From contig NC_089646.1 of assembly GCF_037042795.1 (NCBI RefSeq), positions 152,213,601-152,277,600 of the forward strand: DNA of 64,000 bases, in the 5' to 3' direction. Origin of the DNA: Molothrus aeneus (Eukaryota; Chordata; Aves; Passeriformes; Icteridae). Shown here piece by piece: positions 9,998 to 20,690 of this stretch (positions are counted from its first letter, which is position 1; every line of letters begins with the position of its first letter). The position numbers and the translations under genes are program-made. Below the pieces are notes generated by a model. That model saw only the letters and a program-made list of their open reading frames with translations, was not told where the DNA came from and ran no database searches.

Positions 9998-10408
9998 GGT
10001 GAAGGGTCTGGAGAGTGAGTCCTGTGAGGAGCAGCTGAGGGAACTGGGAATGTTTAGCCTGGAAAAAAAGGAAGCTCAGGAGGACCTTCTCTCTCTAAAT
10101 GATTCCCTGAAAAGAGAGTGGTGCCAGGTAGGGGTCAGGCTCTGCTCCCAAGAAACAAGGGACAGGACGAGAATGGCCTCAAGTTGTGCCAGGGGAGGTT
10201 CAGGTTGGACATCAGGAAGAATTTCTCCATGGAAAGGGTGGTCAGGCATTGGAAGGATCTGCCCAGAGAAGCGGTGGAGTCCCCATCCCTGGAAGTGTCC
10301 AAGGAATGCCTGGATGGGGCACTCTGTGCTTTGGTGGGGATCAGTCACAGGTTTGACTCGAAGATCTTGGAGGTCTTTTCCAACCTCAGTGGTTCCATGG
10401 CTCCATGA
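9998..10408 (+). mobile_element. CR1 3' end, about 410 bp, plus strand
   Basis: The copy starts inside ORF2 at AGGGTCTGGAGAGTGAGTCC and ends at CCATGGCTCCATGA. Frames on the plus strand still read RFRLDIRKNFSMERVVRHWK and DLPREAVESPSLEVSKE, the conserved C-terminal end of the CR1 reverse transcriptase. These are followed by the noncoding tail GATCTTGGAGGTCTTTTCC. Frameshifts separate the pieces. It is one of the best-preserved copies in the window but truncated at the 5' end. Confidence 0.95.
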
Positions 10409-11185
10409 TTTATGGAGGTATGGATGGCTTGGACACACAGATCCTTATGGAATCAGCTCCCACCATTTTGCCTTCCCTGCTTTCCTCCTTCCCTAGGCTG
10501 TAAGGAATGAGGTCTCCTTGGAGGAGGCTGGATGAAGAGTGCAGGTCCATTCCCAGGGGGAAAGGCTTTTCACGTTGACCACTCGGATTCCTTCCAGATC
10601 CATCGCTGCTTTCCCATGGGAGCATCCTGAGTGCCTCCCCTCCACCCCAGCCAGCCCAGGACCCTGCTGAGTGCACTTATCCTTCTCTGCTGCCAGGAGC
10701 CTCCAGGATCTATAGCAGAAGGAAATTAGCTCTTTGGCTGGGACTGGGAGACATCCATCTGCCGGAATGGCTCCGGACAAGCTGGGTCCGAGGGGCCCAT
10801 TTATCAAGGGAACATCCCCATTTATCAGGGGAGCTGGAGACATGGAATTCTGTCAGGGGACAGGTCACCAGGGTGGGATTTGTCTTCCTTTGCTCGTGGT
10901 TTGTGTCTTCTCATCCCATTTTGAACAGGCTCCACAGCAGTAGAATTACTGCATCTCTGCTCTGCTTGGAATGTTCTTCCATGGAATGGACCCTTTCGCC
11001 ACTTCCCTAGTTTTATCCTGCTTTTCTCACCCCATCCCAGGAGAAGGGTATCCATATCAAGCCACCAAGGAGGACTGAAGTCCTTCCACAAGCTGGAATT
11101 TTTCTTGCCTCAATATTCTTCTCCAACTTTATTCTAGTTGCCTCAATCTCCAGACATCAAGCTGAGCCAGGAAGAGCTTCCCAAA
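10409..11185. other. Unique noncoding DNA with a short direct repeat
   Basis: No gene is recognised. At 10797-10831, CCCATTTATCAAGGG and CCCCATTTATCAGGGG form a two-copy repeat of about 20 bp. Confidence 0.4.
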
Positions 11186-11500
11186 ATCCCAGAGTAATTT
11201 CGCTTGGAAAAGATCTCCAAGGTCATCGAGTCCAGCTTGTGACTGATCCCAGATTTGTCACGCAGACCAGACCACTGAGTGCCACCTCCAGGCATTCCTT
11301 GGACACTTCCAGGGATGGGGACTCCAACACCTCCCTGGGCAGCTCCTTCCAATATCCGATCACCCTTTCCACAAAGGAATTCTTCCTGATGTCCAATCTG
11401 AATCTCACCTGGAGTAGCTTAAGCCAAGGTCGCCTCATCCTGTCCCTTGTTCCCTGTGAGCAGATCCCAACCCCCACCTGGCTCCACCCTTCTTCCAGAG
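11186..11500 (-). mobile_element. CR1 3' end, minus strand
   Basis: The plus strand shows GGAAAAGATCTCCAAGGTC, GAGTGCCACCTCCAGGCATT, CAGGGATGGGGACTCC and GTCCCTTGTTCCCTGTGAG, all complements of CR1. The minus strand reads VRFRLDIRKNSFVERV and WKELPREVLESPSLEV in frame, the CR1 RT C-terminus. The 5' limit is near 11500. Confidence 0.93.
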
Positions 11501-11581
11501 CTTCTTTATCCAGAGCTTCCCTGGAAAGAATTTGGATACTTCCCTCCTGAATCTACATCTTCTGATATGAATCCAAGCATA

Positions 11582-11637
11582 TCCCAGAAGGGTTGGAGTT
11601 GGAAGGGGCCTTAAAGATCCTCTAATTCCAAACAAAA
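11582..11637 (-). mobile_element. CR1 terminal tail fragment, minus strand
   Basis: GGTTGGAGTTGGAAGGGGCC, then TTAAAGATCC and TAATTCCAA, matches the complement of the last 50 bp or so of CR1. It lies 80 bp beyond the 5' end of a larger minus-strand copy and belongs to a different subfamily, so it is probably a separate insertion. Confidence 0.6.
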
Positions 11638-12489
11638 TGCGTGAAAAGAAATCCATGGAAGCAGGGTCAGTTCCCTTTCTGAGTCCTTTTTCCTTTGCCT
11701 GACCACTCGTGGCACTTTTGTTTGTTTTCCTCTTTCCTTTATGTAATTGGAATATCCCTTCCTGCAACTTTCAGCCGTGCAGATCCCAAATGTCATCATG
11801 GCCATTCCCTGAGTTTTCCACCATAAAACTGGGGAAGGGGGACGCTTTTACACTTAGAATTCCTGATACAACCTGCCTTTGCTTCCAGCAGTCTTCCCAG
11901 TCTCTCCCCTGCCCTGATTACCAGGATCTGGCACCTTGGGATATTTTTTGGGATAACACCATCCCAAGTTGCCAATCAATCCAACAAAGAGTCCTGACAA
12001 TCCAACCAATGGCCTCCAAATCGATGAATGAGTTGTCCAAATCGTGAATCTACCTAAAAAACCAGGATATTTTCCAAAGAAAATAAATATTGAGCTCATT
12101 TTTACTTTATTCCCTGACTTTGAGTCTGGACATTCTGTATTTTAATGTGTTTATTCCAAATTAGGTCAATTAAACAAGTGGGTCTGGAACACAAAACTTA
12201 TAAAAATCATCAGAATTTTAAAAATTTGCCAATAAACACAAAGAAGATTCTCCTGACATCCCAAATCACGAAGCTGCAGTATTGATTCCCAGGAGATGTT
12301 GTGGAGAGGAGGCTGAGCACACCCTTGGAAACGAGATTTGCTGGATGTTGTTTTACAGAGAGGTGAGAGCAGGCTCAGGAAATTCGCTGTGATAAGAGCA
12401 GCTGGAGCTTGGGAGATTCTTAGGAGAGGTTTGGCTTCTCCCTGATTTTTTCATTGAAAGAGCTTCAGGACACTATCGGAACACTTACC
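11638..12489. other. Unique noncoding DNA, AT-rich at 12040-12250
   Basis: No gene is recognised. Positions 12040-12250 are AT-rich, with AAAATAAATATTGAGC, TATTTTAATGTGTTTATTCC and AGAATTTTAAAAATTTGCC, and hold no identifiable repeat. Confidence 0.35.
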
Positions 12490-13017
12490 GCTCTGGAGAG
12501 ATTCTACCTGGAATTTTGCATCCAGCTCTGGGTTTCCCAGCACAGGAAGGATGTGGAGCTGCTGGAACGAATCCAGAGGAGACATCAAGGGGATCAGAGG
12601 GATGGAGCAGCTCTGTTGTGAGGAAAGGCTGAGAAAATTTGGAATGTTCAGCATGGAAAAGAGAAACTTTGGGGTGACCTAATTGTGGCCTTCCCTGAAG
12701 GGATCCTGCAAGAAAGATGGACAGAGATTTTGGACAAGGGATGGGGTGACAAGACAAGGGGAAATGGCTTCAGACTTCCAGAGGGAAGGGTTGGATGGGA
12801 AATTGGGAATAAATCCTTCCCTCTGAGGTCAGTGAGGCCCTGGCACAGGTTTCCCAGAGAAGCTGTGGCTGCCCCATCCCTGGAAGTGTTCCAGGCCAGG
12901 CTGGGCAGGGCTTGGAGCAACCTGGGATAGTGGAAGGTGTCCCTGCCCATGGCAGGGGGTTGGAATGAGATGATCCTGAAAGCCCCTTCCAACCTGAATC
13001 ATTCCATGATTTTGGGA
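12490..13017 (+). mobile_element. CR1 3' end, about 530 bp, plus strand
   Basis: The copy begins around TGCATCCAGCTCTGGGTTTC and passes through CACAGGAAGGATGTGGAGC and GATCAGAGGGATGGAGCAGC. It ends with AACCTGAATCATTCCATGAT. A plus-strand frame keeps NGFRLPEGR, RPWHRFPREAVAAPS and EVFQARLGRAWSNLG, the end of CR1 ORF2. This is one of the longest copies here. It is 5'-truncated and interrupted by stops. Confidence 0.95.
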
Positions 13018-14378
13018 ATCTGCCTCAATAAAGCAGTGATGTTGTAAGGCCATGGATTAGTGTCAGGATTGGCCACGTTGCCTTTGGCCCTTTGACATCA
13101 TTTCCTCATCCACTTAAAACTGGTTTTAATGGGTGTTTGAGCCCTTTGGATTTGGGAAGTGGGAATCTGAGTCAGCAAAGCAGAACTGCCTTAATCTCGT
13201 TAAATCAAGAAAGCCCCAGCCCAAGGCATCCAAAGGGATTTGTTTCCCTTCTGTGTCAGCTCCAGGCAGGATCTCCTCTGCCTGATTCCCTTTTCCCAAA
13301 TTTTTTGGTGAGTGACTGAATCAACAAGGCCACAGAAAGTGTTTGCTTTTTGGCAATTTGATTTGTTTTAACTCTTTCTACCTCCCCTTCTTTGTTCAAA
13401 TGGACCTTTGAGCTCTGGAGATGCTCCACAGGGAAAATTCCCAGGCTCCAGAATGCTCAGACCCTGGTGCTGGTGATGGGCCCCAAGTTCCCATCATCCC
13501 CATCACCTACAACTCCCTGCCTGCATCCAATATGGATCCTGGCTTTCCCTGGTTTTCCTCCTTCCATATCACCATCCCACATCCTTGCCAGCCTCAGTCA
13601 AGAAAAGAATCCCATGGGGTGGTTGAAACCAGTGAGGAAAAAATTGTTCCACCTTCCTAGGGATGCTTGGTGACCCTGGTGGGTGGAAAAGGAAAATTTC
13701 TACGGATGATTTCCATCCTTGAGCCTCTCCTGGGTGCTTGGGAAGGCAAAGGGAGTGGGGAATATTTGAGAACTGGGTCAGGAACACCACTACAAACAAA
13801 AATAAGCCTCCTGCAGGGCTCTGCTGGCTCCAGACAGGGCACAGGGGTGCCCATACGGTGCTGTCCCAATCCCATAAACCCCTCTGGATTGAAGCAGCAG
13901 CTGCCTCGCCCTGTGATCTCCCCAGAACATCCCACAGGGATCATCTCAGCCTTAAAGAAAAATAATAAATCCTTCTTCCAGGCATTACATCCCGCAGAAT
14001 CCCAGACATCCCTCCTGCTCGTCGGCACTGAACTGGAATACCTGCTCCAAAGTCTTTTTGCCCTCAGCTGGTTTTATATCCAAGGAAGAGGGTCAGGCAG
14101 GGAGCCAGCACATCCTGCAGCTTCCCGGTTATAGGGGATGCTCCCAGCAGCTTTGGATGACCCAGATCTGCTGCCTGGTTGTCCCTGTCCCCCAAAAAAA
14201 GGATCCCCAGGTTTGTAGAGAGGTGTCTGGAGGGCACAGGCCTCGTTAGAACACGATAAAAGCTCGGATACAAGCATCCCTGAGGATTCCAGCGATCCTG
14301 ACCTGCTCCCTCTCTCCGGCTCAGGTCTGTGTCAGCTTTTTCTTTGTTGTTCCTTTAAGCAGCTTTTCCAACAGATGC
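13018..14378. other. Unique noncoding DNA
   Basis: No gene or known repeat is recognised. Open frames such as 13667-14134 (155 codons, plus) and 13657-14028 (minus) face each other and show no domain. Composition matches the flanks. Confidence 0.35.
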
Positions 14379-14379
14379 T

Positions 14380-14420
14380 ACTGAAAAAAAGAAAGGAAGA
14401 AAAAAAAAAAAAAAAAAAAA
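14380..14420. repeat. A-rich low-complexity run
   Basis: GAAAAAAAGAAAGGAAG is followed by about 20 consecutive A residues up to GAACAGG. It is a simple repeat with no recognisable retrotransposed body upstream. Confidence 0.9.
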
Positions 14421-14894
14421 GAACAGGCTAAAAAAACCTTTCCAGGAAAGGTTTGCACGGCCTGTGGGGACTGTCCCAAAGCAGGCTGGACTCTGCTGTG
14501 GGATGAGGTCCCAGAGCATCCACAGACAATTCCCTGTTTCCATATATCCAGCCCTGCCTTGTGTCCCCAGTCCCAGGCAGCTCCTGTCCCGAGATCCCTC
14601 CTTTCCTGGGATCCCGCAGCCCCACGGGGACAGATTTGCCACCCTATGGATCCTGGCAGGACCCTCCACTCCCACACACACAGAACACGCGGCGTTCCCC
14701 ACAAGGAAAACTCATCCCAAATCCGCTCCTAGCGGGAACCAAGCGGGAGAGGATCCCACCCCACATCCCACCTCACGTCCCTCGAAATTCCACCCTCAAA
14801 ATTCCCTCTCCGCTCGTCCTCTTCCCGTGCAGCCGCTAGACGGCAGATGAGGCTCGCGGAAAGGCTCTTCCCAAGCCGGGAAGAGCCCATTCCA
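14421..14894. other. Unique noncoding DNA
   Basis: No gene is recognised. The segment is C-rich at 14550-14830, with no repeat family identified. Confidence 0.35.
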
Positions 14895-15030
14895 GTCGAT
14901 TGGGATCATTTGTCCCAGCTCTCCCGAGTCGATGGAGCTGACACTTGGCAGTCAAAGGCTCTGATTAAGATGCCACAGTTGAGTTAAAGCGCTCATTAAG
15001 ATTTGATGAGTAATTGATCAGCACATCAAC
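14895..15030. other. Candidate conserved noncoding segment
   Basis: CR1-free and AT-rich, it is dense in homeodomain-type cores: GATTAAGATG, GCGCTCATTAAGATTTG, then ATGAGTAATTGATCAGC and ACATCAAC. It differs from the repetitive GGAAT/ATTCC texture of its flanks. Conservation has not been tested. Confidence 0.3.
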
Positions 15031-16350
15031 AGGGAAGCAGGGCTGGAAAAGAGGCTGGAAAACACCTGGAAAAAGCTTTCCGGGCTCCATCCTTAAATAA
15101 AACTTAGGCTGGAGTTGGGATCTTAAAGGGATGCTGTGGGGTTTGGAGGAGATGGGAGAGCTCAGGAGCCGCTGAGTGCAGTAAACTTGATTTAATAAGG
15201 GCGGTGATTTAAAATTCCGGCTCCCTCGGCATTTCAGGGGCACATCCAGAGGGAGAGGGAGCGGGAGAGAGGGGGCTGGGCTGGGGCTGAGCCGGATCCC
15301 TTTATTTATAGGGATGGAAAAGTGCTGACATTGATGGATTCGTTCCCGATTTTCCCCCAGCGTAGCTGGGTGTCTCTCACCGGTCCAGGAGGGATATTTG
15401 GGAATGGGACGCTGATATCCAGCCTTTTCCCTCTGCCTTTTAAATTATGGAATGTTTCGTGGCTGGGGAAAAAGGAAGGAGAAGTGGCTGGAAATTGGGA
15501 ATCACTCCCCCGATTCCATCAAAGCCACACTGGTAGAAATAGGGATTCACTGCCAGGAAAACTCTTCCCTTTAAATTCTGCTGTCACAGGAAAGGAATTT
15601 GGGAGACAAAATAAGCCTTTAATAAAAATATACAATTCCTGCAGAGAAATCCTGATTTTCTTTTTCCACACATCCCCGTAGCCTGGATAGCAGACATGCA
15701 CATGAAAACCTGGGATAAATCTCGAGCATCACAGGTAAAAGGAAAATCTGTCCTAAATCTTTGTCTCTTCCTCATTTTTAAGGAAGGGAGGTGGTAAAAA
15801 TCCTGCTCCACACCCTGCACTGAAATAATAAAATTATCCCTGCCTTAGGAATAAGTCCAGGTTTTTCCTCCTCCAAAAAAGCAAAGTTCTGGGGTTTGAT
15901 ATTTCACTGGAACCAGATTTTCCAAAGGATTTTATGATCAACATTTGAAGAATATCTTGATTTTGGGGCTCATTTTATTGAATCCATAGCATCCTTCTCC
16001 CATCTGCATTTGGGGACTTTCTGTGACAATCCCGGGAAGAGCCATCGGATTTGTTCTGCCAAGGAGGGAAATAATGCCAGTGCCAATCGATTCTTGGGAA
16101 TTGAGGCAGGGTCTGGCTCTTATTTTCCATTCCCTCAGCGGGTTTGGCTCCAGAGGACATTGGGATAAGAGCGTGGAGAGAGGGACACATCCTGAAGGTG
16201 CTCTCTTCCCTCTGCTCCAGCTCTTTAAGGTGCAGAATCCCAGGAGATTTTATTTTCTTATGGAGTTCTGGGCTGGTTTCTGCCTGTGCCTCCCAATTCT
16301 CCTTTAGCACAAGCAGAGATAACCTCTGGAAAAGTTCTGGAATTTAGATG
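15031..16350. other. Unique noncoding DNA
   Basis: No gene is recognised. Positions 15180-15320 include TTGATTTAATAAGGGCGGTG, a purine-rich tract (GGGAGAGGGAGCGGGAGAG) and CTTTATTTATAG. I see no promoter arrangement that I could defend. Confidence 0.35.
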
Positions 16351-16403
16351 ATATTAGGGAAAAAAAAAAACGAAAAACAACAAAACCAAAAAAAAAAAAA
16401 AAA
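16351..16403. repeat. A-rich low-complexity run
   Basis: A10 is followed by CGAAAAACAACAAAACC and then A17. It is a simple repeat. Confidence 0.9.
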
Positions 16404-17178
16404 ACCCTGATATCCCCTCTGAAGGAATATGAAATTATTAATTTCTTTTTGCAATGTAGGACGACTCCAAACCCTCTGGAATGTGAAGTCCTTTTACTTC
16501 TACCCAGGAATTTTGGTGTCCAAGATCCCCAGGACAGCGACTATAGGATCCAGCTGAGATCCACAAGAAGCAGGGATGTGTTTCTCCCCAATTAACCCAT
16601 TCAATGATCATAAATCACATTTCCATGGGATTATTTTATGGCATTATTTTCCTATCCCTAAGTGAACAAGGGAAAAAAAATCCTAAAAAAAATATCCTGT
16701 TAAAAGAAAAGTGGGAAAACCCTCAGAGAAACCTGAAATTATTTTTGGAGCTGTTGTTTAAGTGTGCAGCCTATCATTTTGCTGGCAAATGACATTTTCC
16801 TCTGCCTGAAAATCCTGATGCCTGGAAATGGGGTTGGAATTCCAACACCAAAAAATAAAGGGAAGAATTTGGGATTTGTCCTCTGAACAAAATCCACCTG
16901 GAAAATTCTCATCTGATGTTACACTGCTTTAATTCAGTCAAATCAAAATATTCCATCTCCCAAGCAACAAAACACAGCAGGAATCTCATCTTCCTAATCC
17001 AATAAATTGCCAAATCCAAGGTTTAACTCTGAACACTGGGAAAAACCAGGCAGAGGAGCAGCAGGAAGTTTTCCCCTGGAATTACAAAATATTTTACTGT
17101 GGCACACTTGAAACAACTCATTCCAATATTTTCAATATTTTTAATCCCCAAAAACAAAACCCCTAAAAAATCTAGCCT

Positions 17179-17183
<5 letters not shown>
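16404..17183. other. Unique AT-rich noncoding DNA
   Basis: No gene or known repeat is recognised. Several A7-A9 runs occur, and a TTCCAATATTTTCAATATTT segment lies near 17120. Confidence 0.4.

Positions 17184-17222
<39 letters not shown>
17184..17222. repeat. Poly-T run, about 39 nt
   Basis: An uninterrupted T tract runs between GCCTGATCC and GTGGAGGAGG. This is the longest homopolymer in the window. It could be the A-tail of a minus-strand insertion, but the sequence to its left shows no recognisable element, so it is called a simple repeat. Confidence 0.95.
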
Positions 17223-17223
<1 letters not shown>

Positions 17224-18061
17224 TGGAGGAGGAGATGTTTTCCTATAGAAAATTCCACTCTCCAGAAAGCGTTGACCAGCATTTTGTAGGATTATCCCAA
17301 AGGCACAGCTTCCAATCACACAGGGCTGGGGCTAAAGTGCATCTTCCCGACTGCAAGATATCCCCAGGTTTTTCTCCAGGGGAGGAAAAGGTACCCGAGG
17401 AGGATTTAGGGCATGGAGAGATCAGAGCCAGGCAAAATCTTGGGATCCAGCTGAGGAGCAGCAGCAGAAAAAGCTGCTTAAAATAAAGGAGCAGCTCCCA
17501 AATCTGAAATTAAGGAGGGAAATGAATCCATGGGAAGGGGAGGGTGAGAGATTGACCTGGGACAGATCTCCAGGAATATTCTGGATGAGCCAAAACCACG
17601 GATGAGCCTAAACCAAGGATCCCTGCCCTTGCTGGGGGTTCCCAGCTGCAGAGATTCCTGAGAGGTTCCCAACTCAGCCTCAGTTTCCCTGTTGCTCTTT
17701 ATTTTCTGGATGCAAATGCCAGGGACGCATCTGAGTTTGGGGGTGGAAAAGCAAGAGCAGGGAAGGAAACTGTGCTTGGAAAAGGGAATTTTTGGCTCAG
17801 TGAAGAGAGGTCAGAAGATAAAAATAAATAAGAAAAAGGGAATTGGGTCTGTCAGTTCTGGCACAGGATCATCCAATCCACCAGAAAAAAAAAAGGGGGG
17901 GGGATATTAGGGTAAAAATTGCAGGAAAGCCCTGCAATCCCAAAATTTCCCATCCTGTCTTGCTGACAGTTTTTGCTGCTGGCTGGGAAGCAAACAACAA
18001 ACAGAAGAAGGAGATTAGGAAAACACAAGGAAAATCCAGAAGCTGAGTTTGAAGCCAAAAA
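17223..18061. other. Unique noncoding DNA
   Basis: No gene is recognised. A10 followed by G9 near 17884-17903 is low complexity. Confidence 0.4.
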
Positions 18062-18290
18062 GCTGATGGAAGGTAGATTTTGATGGGATATTGGGAAAAG
18101 TTCTTCCCTGTCAAGGTAGTGAGGCCCTGGAATGGAATTCCCAGAGAAGCTGTGACTTCCCCATCCCTGGAAGTGTCCAAGGCCAATTTGGAGCAACCTG
18201 GGATAGTGGGAGTTGTCCCTGCTCCCAACAGGAACGAGATGATCTTTAACCCCCTTCCAACCCAAATCATTCCATGACTTTATGATTCCT
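18062..18290 (+). mobile_element. CR1 3' end, plus strand
   Basis: The copy includes TTTTGATGGGATATTGGG, GTGAGGCCCTGGAATGG, CAGAGAAGCTGTGACTTCCC, CAACCTGGGATAGTGGG and CCCAAATCATTCCATGAC. A frame reads RPWNGIPREAVTSPSLEV. Compared with other copies, 15-20 bp are missing between GGCCAATTTGG and AGCAACC. Confidence 0.93.
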
Positions 18291-18299
18291 GTAGGGGGG

Positions 18300-18375
18300 A
18301 AAAAAAAAACCTCATAAAATATTAAACAACCTGACTTCAGCCCAGATTTTTATTCCTTTTTTTTTTTTTTTTTTC
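18300..18375. repeat. A-rich and T-rich low-complexity runs
   Basis: A10 lies near 18300 and about T17 near 18358-18374, flanking a short AT-rich stretch just after the CR1 terminus. Confidence 0.85.
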
Positions 18376-18630
18376 ATTTCATCCCAAGGCAGGATGGACC
18401 CGGGGAATTTGGCAGAGCTCCCCGGGGCTGGGGCAGGGCCCAGGGCTGGAATTCCACAGCGGGAATTGGAGGTGGAGTGCGGAATTCCTTTCTTTTCCCA
18501 TCTCCTTTCGATCCCGCCGCTGCTCCCGCTCCTCTTTCCTGCTGAGGGCGGCTGAATTCCGCACGCCCGGCCTGGATTTCATCCCACACAGGCACAGAGC
18601 ATTCCCACCTCCAGCTGAATGCAGAGGTGG
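18376..18630. other. Unique noncoding DNA, GC-rich
   Basis: No gene is recognised. The segment is locally GC-rich with several CpG (GATCCCGCCGCTGCTCCCGC). Nothing in it could be identified. Confidence 0.3.
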
Positions 18631-18633
18631 GGA

Positions 18634-18670
18634 AAATAAATAAATTAATGGATAAATAAATAAATAAATT
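18634..18670. repeat. (AAAT)n microsatellite, imperfect
   Basis: AAAATAAATAAATTAATGG followed by ATAAATAAATAAATAAATT is an interrupted tetranucleotide repeat. Confidence 0.9.
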
Positions 18671-20118
18671 CCAAACCCTTTGTTTTCCAGCCATCCCCGT
18701 TTATTCCGCAGGAGGAAAACTGAGGAGAGGAAAATTTAAAAGAAAAAGAAAAAAAGGAGGAATAGGGGCAAAAAAAGGATAAAAGCTGCCTTATTTCACA
18801 TGAACATTCCTGGTTTTTTCCTTCTTTTGGATTTTTTCCTCATTTCTGGGTTTTTTCCTTCCTATTAACTCCAGCCCTGCCTGCTCCAGTGGAAATTCCT
18901 GTTGTGGAAAGGTGGATTTGCTTTGTTTTCCTGGATTTTTTTTGTGCCTGCACAGGAGCAATTTTGATTCCCTGGAGGCCACCGGATCCTCCCTGCACCT
19001 GGGATGTCTCCAAGTGCCCTCTGAGTGCCCTTGGATTCTCCTTCTTCTATCCCAAATCCCTCTTTTTTCTTTTTTTTTCAAATTTGGCAGAAAAATAATT
19101 TCCTTCCCTGCAATTCCCACTGCTTTTCCTGGATCTGGTAGAAATCCATCAATATGTTGCAGCAATTTTGGGATATTTAAATGTCCTGGGGAAGATGGGT
19201 TTAAAGACAGGGTGGGTTGGGATAAAATTCCTCTTTCCATGGTTTCTCCTGGATTTTTAGGATACTTCATCCTCACCCGGAAGGGTCAAATGACAACAGA
19301 GTCACTGCCTTGAGTTCCACATGGATGTGGGGTCATCCCAGATTCCTGCTGTTCTCCTGGAATGGGGTTTTCCCACCATTCCAGCCCCACTTCCAAGGAG
19401 ATCAGGCAGGAAGAGCGAAAAAATGGAAAAAAAATATTGAGAGGGGACCTTTAAAAGGATAATTTTAAAAGCCAATCCCATTGTTTGAGGAATTTTTTTT
19501 TTAATTTTCATGGATTCTCCATCATTTAGCTGCTCATAATGACCACAGCAATGTCCCCTTCTCCCAAGAATGTTCCTTTAGGATGAAGGGGATGGAGAGG
19601 GGACAAAATGTCTTGGTTTGGTGGGTGCTGGACATCACATCCCAAATCCAGGTGAGCCCAGACCAAGGTTGATGTGCTCCCCCCCATTTCCCACAGCAAT
19701 CCAAGCTAAAGGATGGAGCGAGGGTTGGAGCTTTTCCAGGTTTCTCCTTGCACAGCAAAATGGTGGCTCCAAGCCCTGGTTCCTTTCCAGCATCCTTTGG
19801 GATTTTTTCCTCTGTTCTGGACTTGAAACGTGACTTTGGGCTTTCAAGTTTAAGGGAAGAGAATCCAGAGGTGACATTTGGGTCAATCCAATAAAACATC
19901 AGGATTTGCCGTTGTTTGTTGCTTTTTAAATGGGAACAAAACAACTTTTGATACTCAGGGATGGGAATTCCTGTCTTTGCCAAAGCTGCTCTGCAGCAAA
20001 ACTTCCTGCTCACATTCCCTGCAAGGATTTAGATTGGTGGGACCTCTGGAACTCTCTGCCCCATTGCCTCCTCTCCTCAAAGAGGGGAAGTTCAAGGAAT
20101 TTTTGTTGTACTTGGGAA
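18671..20118. other. Unique and low-complexity noncoding DNA
   Basis: No gene is recognised. Positions 18720-18780 are A-rich. At 18808-18865 a T-rich word, GGTTTTTTCCTTC / GGATTTTTTCCTC / GGGTTTTTTCCTTCC, repeats about every 20-25 bp. Open frames at 18791-19276 (minus) and 19534-20013 (minus) show no domain. Confidence 0.4.
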
Positions 20119-20120
20119 GG

Positions 20121-20150
20121 AAAAAAAACAAAAAAACAAAAAAACAAAAA
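20121..20150. repeat. (A7C)n microsatellite
   Basis: A8C, A7C, A7C and A5 lie in tandem. It is broadly complementary to the T/G-rich tract that begins 80 bp downstream. Confidence 0.9.
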
Positions 20151-20228
20151 GGAATTTTCAGTTTAAGAAAGAAATCCTGAGGATTTTTAATTGTAATTTT
20201 CATGGGAAAGACTCTTCCGGTCCTGCTT

Positions 20229-20358
20229 TGGTTTTTGGGTTTTATTGGGGTTTTTGGGTTTGGTTTTTGGGGTTTTTTTTTTTAGTTTTTGTTTGTTTGC
20301 TTGTTTTTGAGGGAGGTTGTTTGTTTGGCTTTTTTTTTTGCCTTTTTTTTTTTTTTTA
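20229..20358. repeat. GT-rich low-complexity tract
   Basis: G1-G4 and T3-T14 runs alternate without a fixed period, for example GGTTTTTGGGTTTTATTGGG and GTTTGTTTGCTTGTTTTTG. It superficially resembles telomeric repeats but lacks a regular TTAGGG unit. Confidence 0.85.
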
Positions 20359-20429
20359 AGCATCCCAGTATTTTCAAGCATCTGAAAGTTATCCTGGTGA
20401 GGACTTCCTGGATAACTCTGAGGAAGCAG

Positions 20430-20690
20430 CCAGAGCTCTGTCAGGGGAGGTTTATGTTGGGTATCAGGAAAAGATTCTTCCTCCAGAGGCTGGGCACAGG
20501 AACAGGATCCCCAGGGAATCATCACGACCCCAAGGCTGCCAGAGTTCCAAAAATGTTTGGAGAACACTCTCAGGCACAGGGTGGGATTTTTTGGGATGCC
20601 CTGTGCGGGGCTTGGGGTGGGATTTGCGGATCCTTGTGGGTCCCTTCCGTCCAGGATGTTTTAGGATTCCAGGATTCACACACTCATCTG
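20430..20690 (+). mobile_element. CR1 3' end, distinct subfamily, plus strand
   Basis: GAGCTCTGTCAGGGGAGG, TTGGGTATCAGGAAAAG, CTTCCTCCAGAGGCTGGGC, CTCTCAGGCACAGGGTG and GGATCCTTGTGGGTCCC define a CR1 subfamily. Its tail is TTGTGGGTCCCTTCC rather than TTTAAGGTCCCTTCC. It ends near GATTCCAGGATTC. The same subfamily occurs in the opposite orientation at 26665-26900. Confidence 0.88.

Noticed and set aside
17184..17222. Poly-T run as the A-tail of a minus-strand retrocopy
   Set aside because: The sequence to the left (where the body would lie) shows no recognisable transcript or element.
20229..20300. Interstitial telomere-like GGGTTT words
   Set aside because: No regular TTAGGG unit; irregular GT-rich low-complexity DNA.
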